A stretch of DNA of 64,000 nt, from assembly GCA_947382355.1 (NCBI GenBank), contig CANCYR010000002.1, positions 1 to 64,000 of the forward strand. Reading direction: 5' to 3'. Positions within the stretch are counted from its first letter, which is position 1. Each line of letters begins with the position of its first letter. Shown here piece after piece: positions 1 to 9,208 of the stretch. This stretch comes from an uncultured Lachnospiraceae bacterium. Its GTDB lineage: Bacteria > Bacillota > Clostridia > Lachnospirales > Lachnospiraceae. A program made the translations under genes and the position numbers. Below the pieces are notes generated by a model. The model ran no database searches, was not told where the DNA came from, and saw only the letters and a program-made list of their open reading frames with translations.

Positions 1-75
1 TATGTCCCTGCAGCTTCCATGCCCCCAATCAATCCACCGCCCCCTCCAAGACTGGTGATTACAGCGGAGTTTTAT

Positions 76-1836
76 ATGGCAAATGGAAATCAAAGCGAAA
101 AGGTAGAAAATCTTTTGAATTTAAGCCTTTCTGCAACGGAAGCGGAACTGGAAAAGTCCCCTATTTTAAGAGATGGAATTATAGAAAGAGAGGCAGAGCC
201 CATTTGGGAGGTGATTGTAAAATATCATGGGGATATATCAGGGCTGAACAGCGAGCAGGTAAAGGTGGAGGAATTGATTGCCGGATATGGGATTATTACC
301 CTGCCGGAATCTTTTATTGAGCCTCTGGCGGCCATGGAAGAAATAGAATTTGTAGAAAAGCCCAAAAGCATCTATCCCAGTGATTATGAAGGGAATATTG
401 CCTCCTGCATAACTCCTGTTACAGTAGGAGCGCCAAATCTGACGGGAAGAGGGGTGCTGATAGGGGTTATTGATTCCGGTATTGATATTTATAACAGCAG
501 CTTTCGGAATGGGGACGGCTCTACCAGAATCCTGTATTTATTTGACCAGTCACTGGACCGGGAATTTACGGCGGAAGAAATCAACCGGGCATTAAATGCC
601 CCCACAAGGCAGGCGGGAAATGAGATTGTGCCAAGCAGGGATATTACAGGACATGGTACGGCAGTTGCCTCTATTGCGGCAGGAAAGGTTTATCCGGATG
701 CAGAGGGAGTGGCAGAGGATGAAAATGATATTTTGATTCAGGGAGTGGCAACGGAAAGCCAGCTTATTATTGTAAAGCTCAATACAAAAGGGCAAAACAG
801 CTTTCCCATGACTACCAATCTGATGCGGGCATTTTATTATGTAATCATGAAGGCAATGTCTTTAAAAAAGCCCATAGCAATTAATTTAAGCTTTGGAAAT
901 ACCTATGGCTCCCATGACGGCACTTCCTTAGTGGAGCGGTTTTTAGACAATGTTTCGGAAATCGGAAGGACGGTCATATGTGTGGGAAGCGGAAATGAAG
1001 GGGCGGCTTCCGGTCATGTATCGGGCAGGTTTTCGGGAAGTACGGAAAATCAGGAAATTGAATTTTCCATAGGGGAATATGAAAGGAGCTTTAATCTGCA
1101 GATATGGAAAAATTGTGTGGATGATTTTCTCATTGAGCTTACGGCTCCTTCTCTGGAATCCATTACAATCAATCTGAATGAAACAGGCACCCAGAGGAGG
1201 AGTCTGGCTGAAACGGAGCTGCTTCTTTTTATAGGCGTTCCAAAGCCATATGGGGTAAATCAGGAAATCTTTCTGGATTTCCTTCCAAGGGACAGCTATA
1301 TTCCAAACGGGATATGGAAGCTTACATTTATTCCCAGAAAAATCGTGGTGGGAGAATACAAGCTTTATATGCCAAGCTCTACCGTAAGGGGTACTGCGAC
1401 CAGATTTCTTACGCCAAGCACCCTGCGAACGCTGACGATTCCTTCCACTGCCGGAAAAATAATAACAGTTGGAGCTTATGACGCCAGATACCGGGCGTAT
1501 GCGGATTTTTCCGGCAGGGGCTACGTGGAACAGGCAGCGGGCCTGATTGGAAGCACAAAACCGGATCTGGTGGCGCCGGGAGTGGGGATTTTAGCAGCTT
1601 CTCCAACCGGCACGAAGGCGGTTACGGGCACTTCCTTTGCAGCGCCCTTTGTGACGGGAGGAGCGGCGCTTCTTATGGAGTGGGGGATTGTCCGGGGGAA
1701 TGATCCGTATTTGTATGGGGAGAAGATGAAGGCTGTGTTAAGGAGAGGGGCTTCGCCGTTGTTTGAGAATGTGAGTTATCCGAATGAAAGGGTTGGGTAT
1801 GGGGCGATTTGTGTTGAAAATAGCTTACTGATGTAG
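76..1836 (+). CDS. S8 family subtilisin-like serine protease
   Basis: Subtilisin-type endopeptidase of about 586 residues, of the CspB-like form common in Clostridia. The catalytic triad is visible: Asp133 in the VIDSGID motif, His193 in GHGTAVAS and Ser520 in GTSFAAP, with oxyanion-hole Asn307 in GSGNEGA. A stretch of about 170 residues between Asn307 and the Ser motif is the insertion typical of this subfamily. No signal peptide is seen, so a cytoplasmic location or processing by an unusual route is likely. The ATG at 76 follows a GCGGAG ribosome site by six bases and gives the usual family N-terminus. The frame is open back to base 1 with another ATG at 19, so the start is the main uncertainty. 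A large hairpin follows the stop. Confidence 0.9.
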   Translation: MANGNQSEKVENLLNLSLSATEAELEKSPILRDGIIEREAEPIWEVIVKYHGDISGLNSEQVKVEELIAGYGIITLPESFIEPLAAMEEIEFVEKPKSIYPSDYEGNIASCITPVTVGAPNLTGRGVLIGVIDSGIDIYNSSFRNGDGSTRILYLFDQSLDREFTAEEINRALNAPTRQAGNEIVPSRDITGHGTAVASIAAGKVYPDAEGVAEDENDILIQGVATESQLIIVKLNTKGQNSFPMTTNLMRAFYYVIMKAMSLKKPIAINLSFGNTYGSHDGTSLVERFLDNVSEIGRTVICVGSGNEGAASGHVSGRFSGSTENQEIEFSIGEYERSFNLQIWKNCVDDFLIELTAPSLESITINLNETGTQRRSLAETELLLFIGVPKPYGVNQEIFLDFLPRDSYIPNGIWKLTFIPRKIVVGEYKLYMPSSTVRGTATRFLTPSTLRTLTIPSTAGKIITVGAYDARYRAYADFSGRGYVEQAAGLIGSTKPDLVAPGVGILAASPTGTKAVTGTSFAAPFVTGGAALLMEWGIVRGNDPYLYGEKMKAVLRRGASPLFENVSYPNERVGYGAICVENSLLM

Positions 1837-1856
1837 AACTTAGAAGTTTTTTAGTT

Positions 1857-1902
1857 AATAGACACTTTATTCATAACTTATGTGATGAATAAAGTGTCTA
1901 TT
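1857..1902 (+). terminator. perfect 18-bp hairpin after the S8 protease
   Basis: Two perfectly complementary 18-base arms (1857-1874 and 1885-1902) enclose a 10-base loop, 20 bases after the protease stop codon. There is no long T-run after it, so it may act as a mRNA-stabilising hairpin or a weak terminator. Confidence 0.6.
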
Positions 1903-2035
1903 AAGTGTTTGATAAAAATGGACAAGGCATTATAAAAAGAATAGATTCTAATAAAAATTAAAAATGGGCAATTTCTATTAAGATTTTTTAGAATATATAT
2001 GTTATATTAAGTTTCGGAAAGGAGTGTTGTCTAAT

Positions 2036-2446
2036 ATGAATACAGTTGTAAAAAAAGTAGTGGAATATATTGAAACACATCTTGATGAGGATTTGTCACT
2101 TGATAAAATAGCCGATGAATTGAATTATTCAAAATTCTATGTTGCCAGAGCTTTTAACATGGAAACAGGTGGTACAGTTTATAAATATATACAGGGACGC
2201 AGGCTGACTTTAGCAGCCAGAAAGCTTGTGGAAACCAGACAGCCCATTGTTGAAATAGCCTGTGAGGCTCATTATGATTCACAGCAGGCTTTTACAACAG
2301 CTTTCAAACAGTTGTATAAATGTACACCTAAAATCTATAGGAAAAATGGCGTATTCTATCCGATGCAGACGAAAATACACATGATGAGCTCTCTTAGCGG
2401 GCATTCATTGCTATACTCTTTGGCGGGAGGCAGATTGGCAGTATGA
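2036..2446 (+). CDS. AraC-type DNA-binding domain regulator
   Basis: A 136-residue protein that is essentially one AraC/XylS DNA-binding domain, like SoxS or Rob without a sensor domain. The first helix-turn-helix lies around residues 20-45 ([21 protein letters not shown]). The second follows around 70-95 ([20 protein letters not shown]), then the family [13 protein letters not shown] signature. About 35 extra residues at the C-terminus are not part of the domain. The ATG at 2036 follows GGAAAGGAG by 11 bases; a GTG at 2024 sits on that ribosome site and is less likely. The stop overlaps the next start in an ATGA, so it is probably translated together with the ClpP gene and may control it. 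Confidence 0.85.
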   Translation: MNTVVKKVVEYIETHLDEDLSLDKIADELNYSKFYVARAFNMETGGTVYKYIQGRRLTLAARKLVETRQPIVEIACEAHYDSQQAFTTAFKQLYKCTPKIYRKNGVFYPMQTKIHMMSSLSGHSLLYSLAGGRLAV

Positions 2447-3033
2447 GTACAATTCCTTATGTGATTGAACAAACAAGCCGGGGAGAGCGAAGTTATGATA
2501 TTTTTTCAAGGCTGCTATCTGACCGGATTATTTTTTTGGGAGAAGAAGTAAGTGATGTTTCGGCAGGTCTGATTATTGCCCAAATGCTATTTTTGGAAGC
2601 ACAAGACACAGGGAAAGATATTCAATTATATATAAACAGTCCGGGCGGTTCTGTGTCAGCGGGATTTGCCATATATGATACGATGCAATATATAAAATGT
2701 GATGTTTCAACAATATGCATAGGTCTTGCCGCCAGCTTCGGGGCTTTTTTGCTGGCAGGAGGTACGAAAGGAAAACGCATTGCTTTACCGAATGCAGAAA
2801 TCATGATACATCAGCCAGCTATTCATGGCAATGGTATTAAGGGACAGGCAACGGATATAAAAATCACATCTGACCATATCCAGAAAAGCAAGGAGCGCTT
2901 AAATACTATTTTAGCTGAAAATACAGGTAAAAGCATTGAAGAAATTGTCTTTGCAACAGAACGTGATAATTATATGTCTGCAAGAGAAGCAATGAATTTT
3001 GGATTGATTGATAAAATAATAGAAAGCCGTTGA
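2443..3033 (+). CDS. clpP: ClpP-family ATP-dependent protease subunit (paralogue)
   Basis: A 196-residue caseinolytic protease subunit, normal ClpP length. The catalytic triad is intact and correctly spaced: Ser98 in GLAASFGAF, His123 in MIHQPA and Asp175 in ERDNYMS. The substrate-channel YINSPGGSV motif is present. ClpP forms tetradecamers that degrade proteins unfolded by ClpX or ClpC. The usual partners tig and clpX are absent here; instead the gene overlaps an AraC-type regulator by four bases. That argues for a second, regulated copy rather than the housekeeping one, though the rest of the genome is not visible. Confidence 0.9.
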   Translation: MSTIPYVIEQTSRGERSYDIFSRLLSDRIIFLGEEVSDVSAGLIIAQMLFLEAQDTGKDIQLYINSPGGSVSAGFAIYDTMQYIKCDVSTICIGLAASFGAFLLAGGTKGKRIALPNAEIMIHQPAIHGNGIKGQATDIKITSDHIQKSKERLNTILAENTGKSIEEIVFATERDNYMSAREAMNFGLIDKIIESR

Positions 3034-3119
3034 TTATCATAATACAGGACTGGAGCAAATGAAAAAGGGGATTGTATTATTGAAATAATCTGTGGTATAA
3101 TTATCCATTATACAAAGAA

Positions 3120-3163
3120 GATGGTATGAGTAACAGCATAGCATTTTCCCTTCTCATGCCATC
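3120..3163 (+). other. hairpin between clpP and the following small gene
   Basis: Arms of 11 bases (3120-3130 and 3153-3163, with a G-T pair) enclose a loop of 22 bases. There is no T-run. It lies 32 bases before the next start codon and could be a processing or regulatory hairpin; function unknown. Confidence 0.3.
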
Positions 3164-3195
3164 CAATCGAAAAGCATTGTAAAGGAGCGAGGAAT

Positions 3196-3618
3196 ATGGC
3201 AAAACTTATCATAACGGTTGAAGGTGGAAAGATAACGCAGACACTGAACTTTCTTGACAGGAACATCAAAGACAACAGATATGTTTATGCAAACGGCAAT
3301 GAATCTGGTATTATGAGCAATCCGGAAGAAATCTATGGAGATATTCCGGAATGCGAGAGGATAAGGGAAAATTACGATGAACTGTTAGAAGCGGTGAACC
3401 TGGGGAAAAGTCAGATTACCAGCGTTATGCGTCAGTTAAATGAATTGGAGAAGGTAATGGACCAGTATGAGCTTCCCAGACCGGAAAGCGAGAGGGAACA
3501 TGTGATTACCCTGAACAATGATGACCTGATTACCCTTTCTGAAATCGGAGGAGAAGATTCTCTTACTACAGATAAGGAGATTGAAGACGCCATCAGAAAA
3601 CTGATACATAGGAAATGA
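3196..3618 (+). CDS. hypothetical protein, 140 residues
   Basis: Not recognised. A soluble acidic protein with a strong AAAGGAG ribosome site and ATG start, closed by a good terminator, which supports a real gene. Residues 1-15 look like a beta-strand pair (MAKLIITVEGGKITQT). Residues 50-95 are predicted helical (ERIRENYDELLEAVNLGKS onward), and the end is charged. No membrane segment, signal peptide or catalytic motif is seen. Confidence 0.7.
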   Translation: MAKLIITVEGGKITQTLNFLDRNIKDNRYVYANGNESGIMSNPEEIYGDIPECERIRENYDELLEAVNLGKSQITSVMRQLNELEKVMDQYELPRPESEREHVITLNNDDLITLSEIGGEDSLTTDKEIEDAIRKLIHRK

Positions 3619-3637
3619 AAGTATGGATGATAATTGA

Positions 3638-3681
3638 AATCGGGAAGGTGATTTGTTTTGGACTGCTTTCCTGATTTTTTT
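3638..3681 (+). terminator. intrinsic terminator
   Basis: Stem AATCGGGAA (3638-3646) pairs with TTCCTGATT (3668-3676, one G-T pair) and runs into eight T residues. It closes the 3196-3618 gene. Confidence 0.65.
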
Positions 3682-3780
3682 ATTTGGCAGCCATAATTTT
3701 ATAGTTATTCATATTTGCTATAATTGCTTAAGCTTTTAGAGTACAGGAGAATATAAAAATGTAAAAACAGAGGTACGGAT

Positions 3781-5109
3781 ATGGAAGAAAATAAAAGAAG
3801 CACAGAGGTTTCCGCCAGACGCCTTGTCAGCTTCGGGCAGGAAAATACATACTTAAATGAAGCCTTTTATCACGTTTTCGGGAAACGGCTCATAAGTCAG
3901 GGCTATGTAGACGGAAGCTATATTTTAAAGGCTGTCACCCGCAGCAATTATTATTCACAGCTAAAAGCCTCCAGGCTGCAGGGACTCTTTGCAAGCAAAA
4001 GCTGTGTACCTTCGGAAAACATAGATATCATGCTCGGTTATTTGGAAAACATAGTGGGAGCTGAAGGGAAGCTGACGGAATTAGAGGAGGAAGCACTTGT
4101 ATTTTGGATTTTTCTTCCCTATCTTGCCACTTCCAAACGCCAGCAGCGGAAGGAATATGTATTACAGGTTTTAGAGAGACTGCTGGCGATTTATGCAGAA
4201 GATAAGGAATGGGAGCTTGGCATTTCCGATGGAGTGATTTTTGACAGGAATGTGTGCGCCCTGATACCGATAAACTCTTTGGAAAAATATGTGGGTGAGA
4301 TATTTTCACTGAAGGAAGAGTATCAGCAGGAAACATTGCTCTACCGCGGACAATCATGGCTGAATTATCTTCTGCAGCCTGGAATCAAGCGGGAAAGGCA
4401 CTGGCTTGAAAAAGAAGATATGATGTATCAGGAAATTCTGGTAAGGTGTGCACAGGATTTTGTCCACTGTCAGACTCATTTGGATTATCTGGTGGAAATG
4501 CAGCATTATGGATTGCCCACCAGACTTTTAGATGTTACGGAAAACCCGCTGGTATCATTGTATTTTGCCTGTTGTACCAATCAAAGCAGGCCGGGTGAAG
4601 TGCTGGTGCTGCATACAAAGCCGGAAATGATAAAATATGCAAAAAGCGATACGGTAGCATTTCTGGCAGCGCTTCCAGCCTTAAGCCACGGTGAGCAGAC
4701 AGAGCTGATTCGTTTATGCAAAAATGGCATTCAGGAGGAAAACGATACAGAATATAAAAAGCTTGCAGGCAAGCTGGCAGCAGAAGTGAAATCCCGTAAT
4801 CCTGCTTTTGAACCAAGAATCCGGAAAGCAGATTTGTTGAGCCATGTGTTTGTTACGCCCCTTCGCAACAATCAGCGCATTATGAAACAGGAAGGCTCCT
4901 TTATTATATGCGGACTGGGTAAGGAAGAGGACAGGGGAAGCGGCATGGACAATATGCGCTGTCAGGACAGGGACGGTAAAAAAAGAGTATTTGTCATAAA
5001 GAACAAAGAAAAAATATTAATGGAGCTGGATATGCTCTCTATCAACAGGGCAAGCCTGTTTCCGGAAATTGATGATGTTGCGGAATATATCCGGGAGAAA
5101 TATCGGTAA
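3781..5109 (+). CDS. FRG domain-containing protein
   Basis: A 442-residue soluble protein with an FRG domain, named after its F/Y-R-G motif. YRGQ is at residues 188-191, and the second signature HYGLPTRLLD with following NPLVSLYFACC begins at residue 242. The molecular function of FRG domains is not settled. They occur as free-standing proteins and in some phage-defence or toxin-like loci. The flanks here show no obvious partner. Residues 1-170 are mostly helical and unassigned. Confidence 0.8.
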   Translation: MEENKRSTEVSARRLVSFGQENTYLNEAFYHVFGKRLISQGYVDGSYILKAVTRSNYYSQLKASRLQGLFASKSCVPSENIDIMLGYLENIVGAEGKLTELEEEALVFWIFLPYLATSKRQQRKEYVLQVLERLLAIYAEDKEWELGISDGVIFDRNVCALIPINSLEKYVGEIFSLKEEYQQETLLYRGQSWLNYLLQPGIKRERHWLEKEDMMYQEILVRCAQDFVHCQTHLDYLVEMQHYGLPTRLLDVTENPLVSLYFACCTNQSRPGEVLVLHTKPEMIKYAKSDTVAFLAALPALSHGEQTELIRLCKNGIQEENDTEYKKLAGKLAAEVKSRNPAFEPRIRKADLLSHVFVTPLRNNQRIMKQEGSFIICGLGKEEDRGSGMDNMRCQDRDGKKRVFVIKNKEKILMELDMLSINRASLFPEIDDVAEYIREKYR

Positions 5110-5258
5110 GAAATGATTAGATATTTGGGTTGTTTAATCAATAGTTTGCTCCCATATTGCCAATCACATTTATCTTTTTAGAAAATATGCCGATAACCTG
5201 TATAAGTATAAATGCTCTTTTTAAGCTCAATTTTACATGAATCAAGGAGGATGATGGT

Positions 5259-6038
5259 ATGGGCATAATGGGAATTGGCAATGCAAATGCGGAAAGGTAC
5301 ACCTTTAAAAACCCGGACGGAACCGTGGCAGGTACCATGACGATTCGCAGACCGGAGGTGAAAAAGACAAAACGGCTGAATTATAAATTCAAGAAAATCT
5401 CCACCCAGCTTATGGCGGCAAAAACGTCAGGCGGTGCAAGGCTGGTGATGGCAAAGGCATACAGCGAGGCTGCAAATCTCCGCAGAAAGCTAAAAGGCGG
5501 AGAATATGACGACAGTGAGGTGAGCAGCGCCCTCATCCACGCAGAGCAGATGATAAGAATTGCCAAAAAGCGGGTAAAGCATCTGGAAGAGGAAGAAAGT
5601 GCAAAAAAGACAGGCGGCATTTGTCAGGCAGAGCTTGAGGAGACGGAGGAAAATAACAGTGCCGACAACATGGAAATGCAGGATGTCTTTGAACTTGACA
5701 GCAAAGAGTTAAGAGAGCTTATGAAAGAAATGGAACGGGCGCTTAAGGAGTTAGAAGGGGAAAATGAGTTTGAGGAGCTGACCCGGACAGTAAGTGAAGA
5801 CATGGATCCGGCTGATTTGGAGCTTTTAAAGAAAAAGCACAGGGCCAAGGAGCTTCGTGAAATTATGGAAGCGGATATGAAATATTTAAAGTCCCTTTTC
5901 AGTAAACTGGAAAAAGAGAAGCAGGCGGCTTCAAGCGGTGTGTCTTTAGAGCTTGCAGGGACGGAAGTACCGGTAACCGTAACGGCAGCAGAAGCACCCG
6001 TAGCGGTGGAAGGCGGAAGTATTGATGAATCAGTTTGA
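5259..6038 (+). CDS. hypothetical coiled-coil protein, 259 residues
   Basis: Not assigned to a function. The start follows AAGGAGG by nine bases. The N-terminus (MGIMGIGNANAERYTFKNPDG) is a short Gly/Asn-rich strand region. It is followed by a basic helical stretch (residues 30-115), an acidic linker, a long Glu/Lys-rich coiled coil (about 140-225) and an Ala/Val-rich tail. No signal peptide or membrane segment. The layout suggests a structural or adaptor protein. Confidence 0.75.
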   Translation: MGIMGIGNANAERYTFKNPDGTVAGTMTIRRPEVKKTKRLNYKFKKISTQLMAAKTSGGARLVMAKAYSEAANLRRKLKGGEYDDSEVSSALIHAEQMIRIAKKRVKHLEEEESAKKTGGICQAELEETEENNSADNMEMQDVFELDSKELRELMKEMERALKELEGENEFEELTRTVSEDMDPADLELLKKKHRAKELREIMEADMKYLKSLFSKLEKEKQAASSGVSLELAGTEVPVTVTAAEAPVAVEGGSIDESV

Positions 6039-6166
6039 TTTTTGATAACAATTCAGCCTGCAGCATTCCTTATTCAAAATATCCAAAATATTGACATAGG
6101 TTCAAACGCTTGTTAGAATAGAATACAGGTAAGTTGATTTACAGGACGCAGGGAGGAAACAGACAT

Positions 6167-8980
6167 ATGTATCATTGCCATATTCATTTCTATTTAATAG
6201 GACTTAAGAACAGGGCATTTGAAATGATAAAGGAAATGCATCCGTTAGAGAATTTTACGCATGAATTCTCTGAAAGTGAGCAGTTTGAAGAGAAGATGGC
6301 CGTTAAGGCAGATGTGATTTTTGCTTTTTTGCAGGATGTGGATGTGAAAGAAGCTTTGCAGACGATTGGGGCAGGAAAGAAACAGGAGGCAGAGCTTATT
6401 CTGCTTGCGGATAAGGAGCAGATGCAGCTTATGTCAGGACTTTTATCAGAAGTGAAGGATATTTGGACCTTGCCCATGACTGATGAAGAAATAAGCTTCC
6501 GCATTTTGAGATGGCAGCAGGCTTGTAAATCACAAAAGGATTCATGGCAGACCAGCCAGTATCTGGAGGCTGTTATCAACAACACTCCTAATATGGTCTG
6601 GTATAAGGGTAAGGACGGCATACATGAGAAGGTAAATGACAGCTTTTGCAAAACAGTCAATAAGACCAAAAAGCAGGTGGAAGGAAGAGGCCATGCATAT
6701 ATATGGGATGTGGAAAAGGATGATCCTGCCTGCATCGAATCAGAGCTTGAGGTCATGACCAAGAAAAAAACCTGTGTATCCGGAGAAGTGATTAAAACCG
6801 GTGAGGGGATGCGGATGCTTACTACATATAAATCCCCTTTATATGATATTGACGGAAGCGTAATGGGGACGGTAGGCGTAGCAATCGACGTGACACAGGA
6901 ACGCATGTATGAGCAGGAGATTATAAAAAAGACCAATACTCTGGAAGCTATTTTTACAGGTATGGACTGTGGAGTGATGAGTCATTCCATAGATGGAACA
7001 CGTCTTATCAGCATTAACAGGGCGGCTCTGAAGATTCTGGGATATGAATCCCAGGATGAAATGATGAATAAGGGCTTTGATATGGTGGCGGCTTCTGTTG
7101 TAGAGGAAGATAAATCCAAGGTACGGGAATGCATGAAGGAGCTGAAAAAAGAGGGGGACAGTGTCAGTGTGGAATACCGCATACAGCATGAGGATGGGGA
7201 GATTCTTCACATAATGGGCAATATCAAGCTCTTAAAGGAAAATGATGAGTTGTTTTACCAGCGCTTTCTTTTAGACTGCACCACTCAAAAGCTGCAGGAA
7301 AATAAAGAACGAAGGGAAAAAGAAAAACATCAAATGGAGCTGGTACAGGCACTTAGCATAGATTATAATCTTGTCTGCTTCTTTGACCTCGATACAGGCG
7401 TCGGCATGCCCCTTCGAATTGATGATGACCACAATCATATGTTTGATTCCATATTTGTTGACAATATTTCATTGGAAGAAAGCATGGAGCTTTATATACA
7501 AAGGTTTGTCTATGAGGAGGACAGGGAAATGCTTCGTCAGGCAGCTTCACAGAAGCAGCTGAAGGAAGAACTGGCAGGGAAAAAACTGTATTATGTGAAT
7601 TACCGCACCTTTATAGACGGCGAAATGAAATATTATCAAATGAAGGTTGTGCGTACCGGAGTATGGGACGGCGTCAGGGAATTATTATCAAATGAAGGTT
7701 GTGCGTACCGGAGTATGGGACGGCGTCAGGGAATTGTTATGGGATTCCGCAGCGTGGATGAGGAAATCCGCAATGAAATGGAAAAGAAAAACATACTGGA
7801 AGAAGCGCTTTTCCAGGCCAATAAGGCCAATAAGGCAAAAAGTGCATTTCTTTCCAACATGTCCCATGATATCCGTACACCGATGAATGCAATCGTGGGC
7901 TTTACCTCATTGGCAATTTCACATATTGACAACAAGGAACAGGTAGAGGAATACCTTGGGAAAATAATGACATCGGGCAATCATCTGCTTAGCCTTATCA
8001 ATGATGTATTAGATATGAGCCGCATTGAAAGCGGCAAGATTCAGTTAGAGGAAAAGCCATGCAGCCTTACGGATATTCTGCACGGACTGCGCAATATTTT
8101 ACAGGCAGATGCTCTTGCAAAGCAGTTAGAGCTGCAAATTGAAGCGGTGAACGTTCAAAATGAAGAATTTTACTGCGATAAGCTGCGGTTGAATCAGGTG
8201 CTTTTGAATCTGCTTGGCAATTCTATTAAGTATACCGATTCCGGAGGAAGCGTCAGCTTGAAGGTGAAGGAAAAATCAGGAGTCCCTGCCGGCTATGCAA
8301 ATTATGAATTTTATGTTCAGGATACCGGAAGAGGCATGAGCAAGGAATTTGTTTCCCATATTTTTGAACCCTTTGAGAGAGAAAAGAATTCTACCATCAG
8401 CGGCATTCAGGGCACGGGGCTTGGTATGGCCATCACCAAAAATATTGTGGATATGATGGACGGCTCCATTGAAGTGAAAAGTGAACAGGGCGTGGGCACG
8501 GAGGTTACTGTTTCCTTTACATTCCGCCTGCATCTGGGGGAAAAGATAAGTACAGAGCAAATAATAGAAAGGAAAGCCGGCAGAGAATCAGAAAAGCTTC
8601 TGACAGGACGTATTTTGTTAGCAGAGGATGTAGAGCTGAATCAGGAAATTGCCGTAGCAATTTTAGGAGATGCAGGTTTTGAAACGGAAGTGGCTGGAAA
8701 TGGCCAGATTGCCGTGGAAATGTTAAAGAAATCCAAGCCCGGATATTATAAGCTGGTGCTCATGGATGTTCAAATGCCGGTAATGAACGGTTATGAAGCC
8801 ACAAAGACAATTCGTAAGCTGGACAATAAGGAGCTGGCAGAAATACCGATTTTAGCAATGACGGCAAATGCTTTTGAAGAAGATAAGCGAGAGGCATTGA
8901 AGTGCGGAATGAACGGGCATATAGCAAAGCCGATAGATGTGGAAAAACTTCTTGCGACGTTGGAGAAGATTCTGGATTAG
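6167..8980 (+). CDS. hybrid sensor histidine kinase/response regulator
   Basis: A 937-residue cytoplasmic hybrid kinase. Domains in order: an unassigned N-terminal region (1-125), two PAS-type sensor regions (about 135-255 and 265-375), a further sensor segment, HisKA with phospho-acceptor His567 in NMSHDIRTPMN, HATPase_c with LLGNSIKYTD, DTGRGM and GTGLGMA motifs, and a C-terminal receiver with Asp867 in LMDVQMPVMNG. No transmembrane segment is seen. The ATG at 6167 sits eight bases after GGAGGAA; an upstream TTG at 6134 is rejected. A 52-bp perfect tandem duplication (7631-7734) lies just before HisKA. Because 52 is not a multiple of three, the second copy is read in another frame, yet the whole gene stays open. 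A terminator follows. Confidence 0.9.
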   Translation: MYHCHIHFYLIGLKNRAFEMIKEMHPLENFTHEFSESEQFEEKMAVKADVIFAFLQDVDVKEALQTIGAGKKQEAELILLADKEQMQLMSGLLSEVKDIWTLPMTDEEISFRILRWQQACKSQKDSWQTSQYLEAVINNTPNMVWYKGKDGIHEKVNDSFCKTVNKTKKQVEGRGHAYIWDVEKDDPACIESELEVMTKKKTCVSGEVIKTGEGMRMLTTYKSPLYDIDGSVMGTVGVAIDVTQERMYEQEIIKKTNTLEAIFTGMDCGVMSHSIDGTRLISINRAALKILGYESQDEMMNKGFDMVAASVVEEDKSKVRECMKELKKEGDSVSVEYRIQHEDGEILHIMGNIKLLKENDELFYQRFLLDCTTQKLQENKERREKEKHQMELVQALSIDYNLVCFFDLDTGVGMPLRIDDDHNHMFDSIFVDNISLEESMELYIQRFVYEEDREMLRQAASQKQLKEELAGKKLYYVNYRTFIDGEMKYYQMKVVRTGVWDGVRELLSNEGCAYRSMGRRQGIVMGFRSVDEEIRNEMEKKNILEEALFQANKANKAKSAFLSNMSHDIRTPMNAIVGFTSLAISHIDNKEQVEEYLGKIMTSGNHLLSLINDVLDMSRIESGKIQLEEKPCSLTDILHGLRNILQADALAKQLELQIEAVNVQNEEFYCDKLRLNQVLLNLLGNSIKYTDSGGSVSLKVKEKSGVPAGYANYEFYVQDTGRGMSKEFVSHIFEPFEREKNSTISGIQGTGLGMAITKNIVDMMDGSIEVKSEQGVGTEVTVSFTFRLHLGEKISTEQIIERKAGRESEKLLTGRILLAEDVELNQEIAVAILGDAGFETEVAGNGQIAVEMLKKSKPGYYKLVLMDVQMPVMNGYEATKTIRKLDNKELAEIPILAMTANAFEEDKREALKCGMNGHIAKPIDVEKLLATLEKILD
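7631..7734 (+). repeat. perfect 52-bp tandem duplication inside the hybrid kinase
   Basis: Bases 7631-7682 are repeated exactly at 7683-7734. Copy one encodes YYQMKVVRTGVWDGVRE (from residue 489). Copy two is read one base out of phase, giving SNEGCAYRSMGRRQG. Removing one copy would put the downstream gene out of frame and reach a stop at 7884-7886, just after the H-box. Confidence 0.95.
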
Positions 8981-9034
8981 AAGGGCTGTCTGCTGTTTCG
9001 TTTCCCAAAGGATCAAATAGTATTTTAATACACA

Positions 9035-9068
9035 GTGAAAGCTGGCAGGATATTCTGCCGGCTTTCAC
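9035..9068 (+). terminator. intrinsic terminator after the hybrid kinase
   Basis: A 14-bp stem (9035-9048 with 9055-9068, one G-T pair) has a six-base loop. A T-run follows only about 13 bases later, so it may be a stabilising hairpin as much as a terminator. Confidence 0.6.
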
Positions 9069-9208
9069 GTCATTTGGGAACTTTTTTGACTGTTTTACGG
9101 AATGCTTAGGAGTGGCAGTGTTTTTTTCTTCTTTATGTGGTAAACTGTTGTAGAAGGCGGAAAAATTCCGCAAAATCCGTCAAAATTTTATATAAGGACT
9201 TGAGAGAA

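Noticed and set aside
1-75. Start of the S8 protease at 19 or before the window
   Set aside because: The frame is open, but the Pro-rich segment from 19 is unlike the family and ATG 76 has a GCGGAG site; kept as an uncertainty only.
6190-6936. 248-codon minus-strand frame opposite the hybrid kinase
   Set aside because: It is antisense to a clear PAS-containing gene and its Ser/Cys/Ile-rich composition fits a shadow frame.
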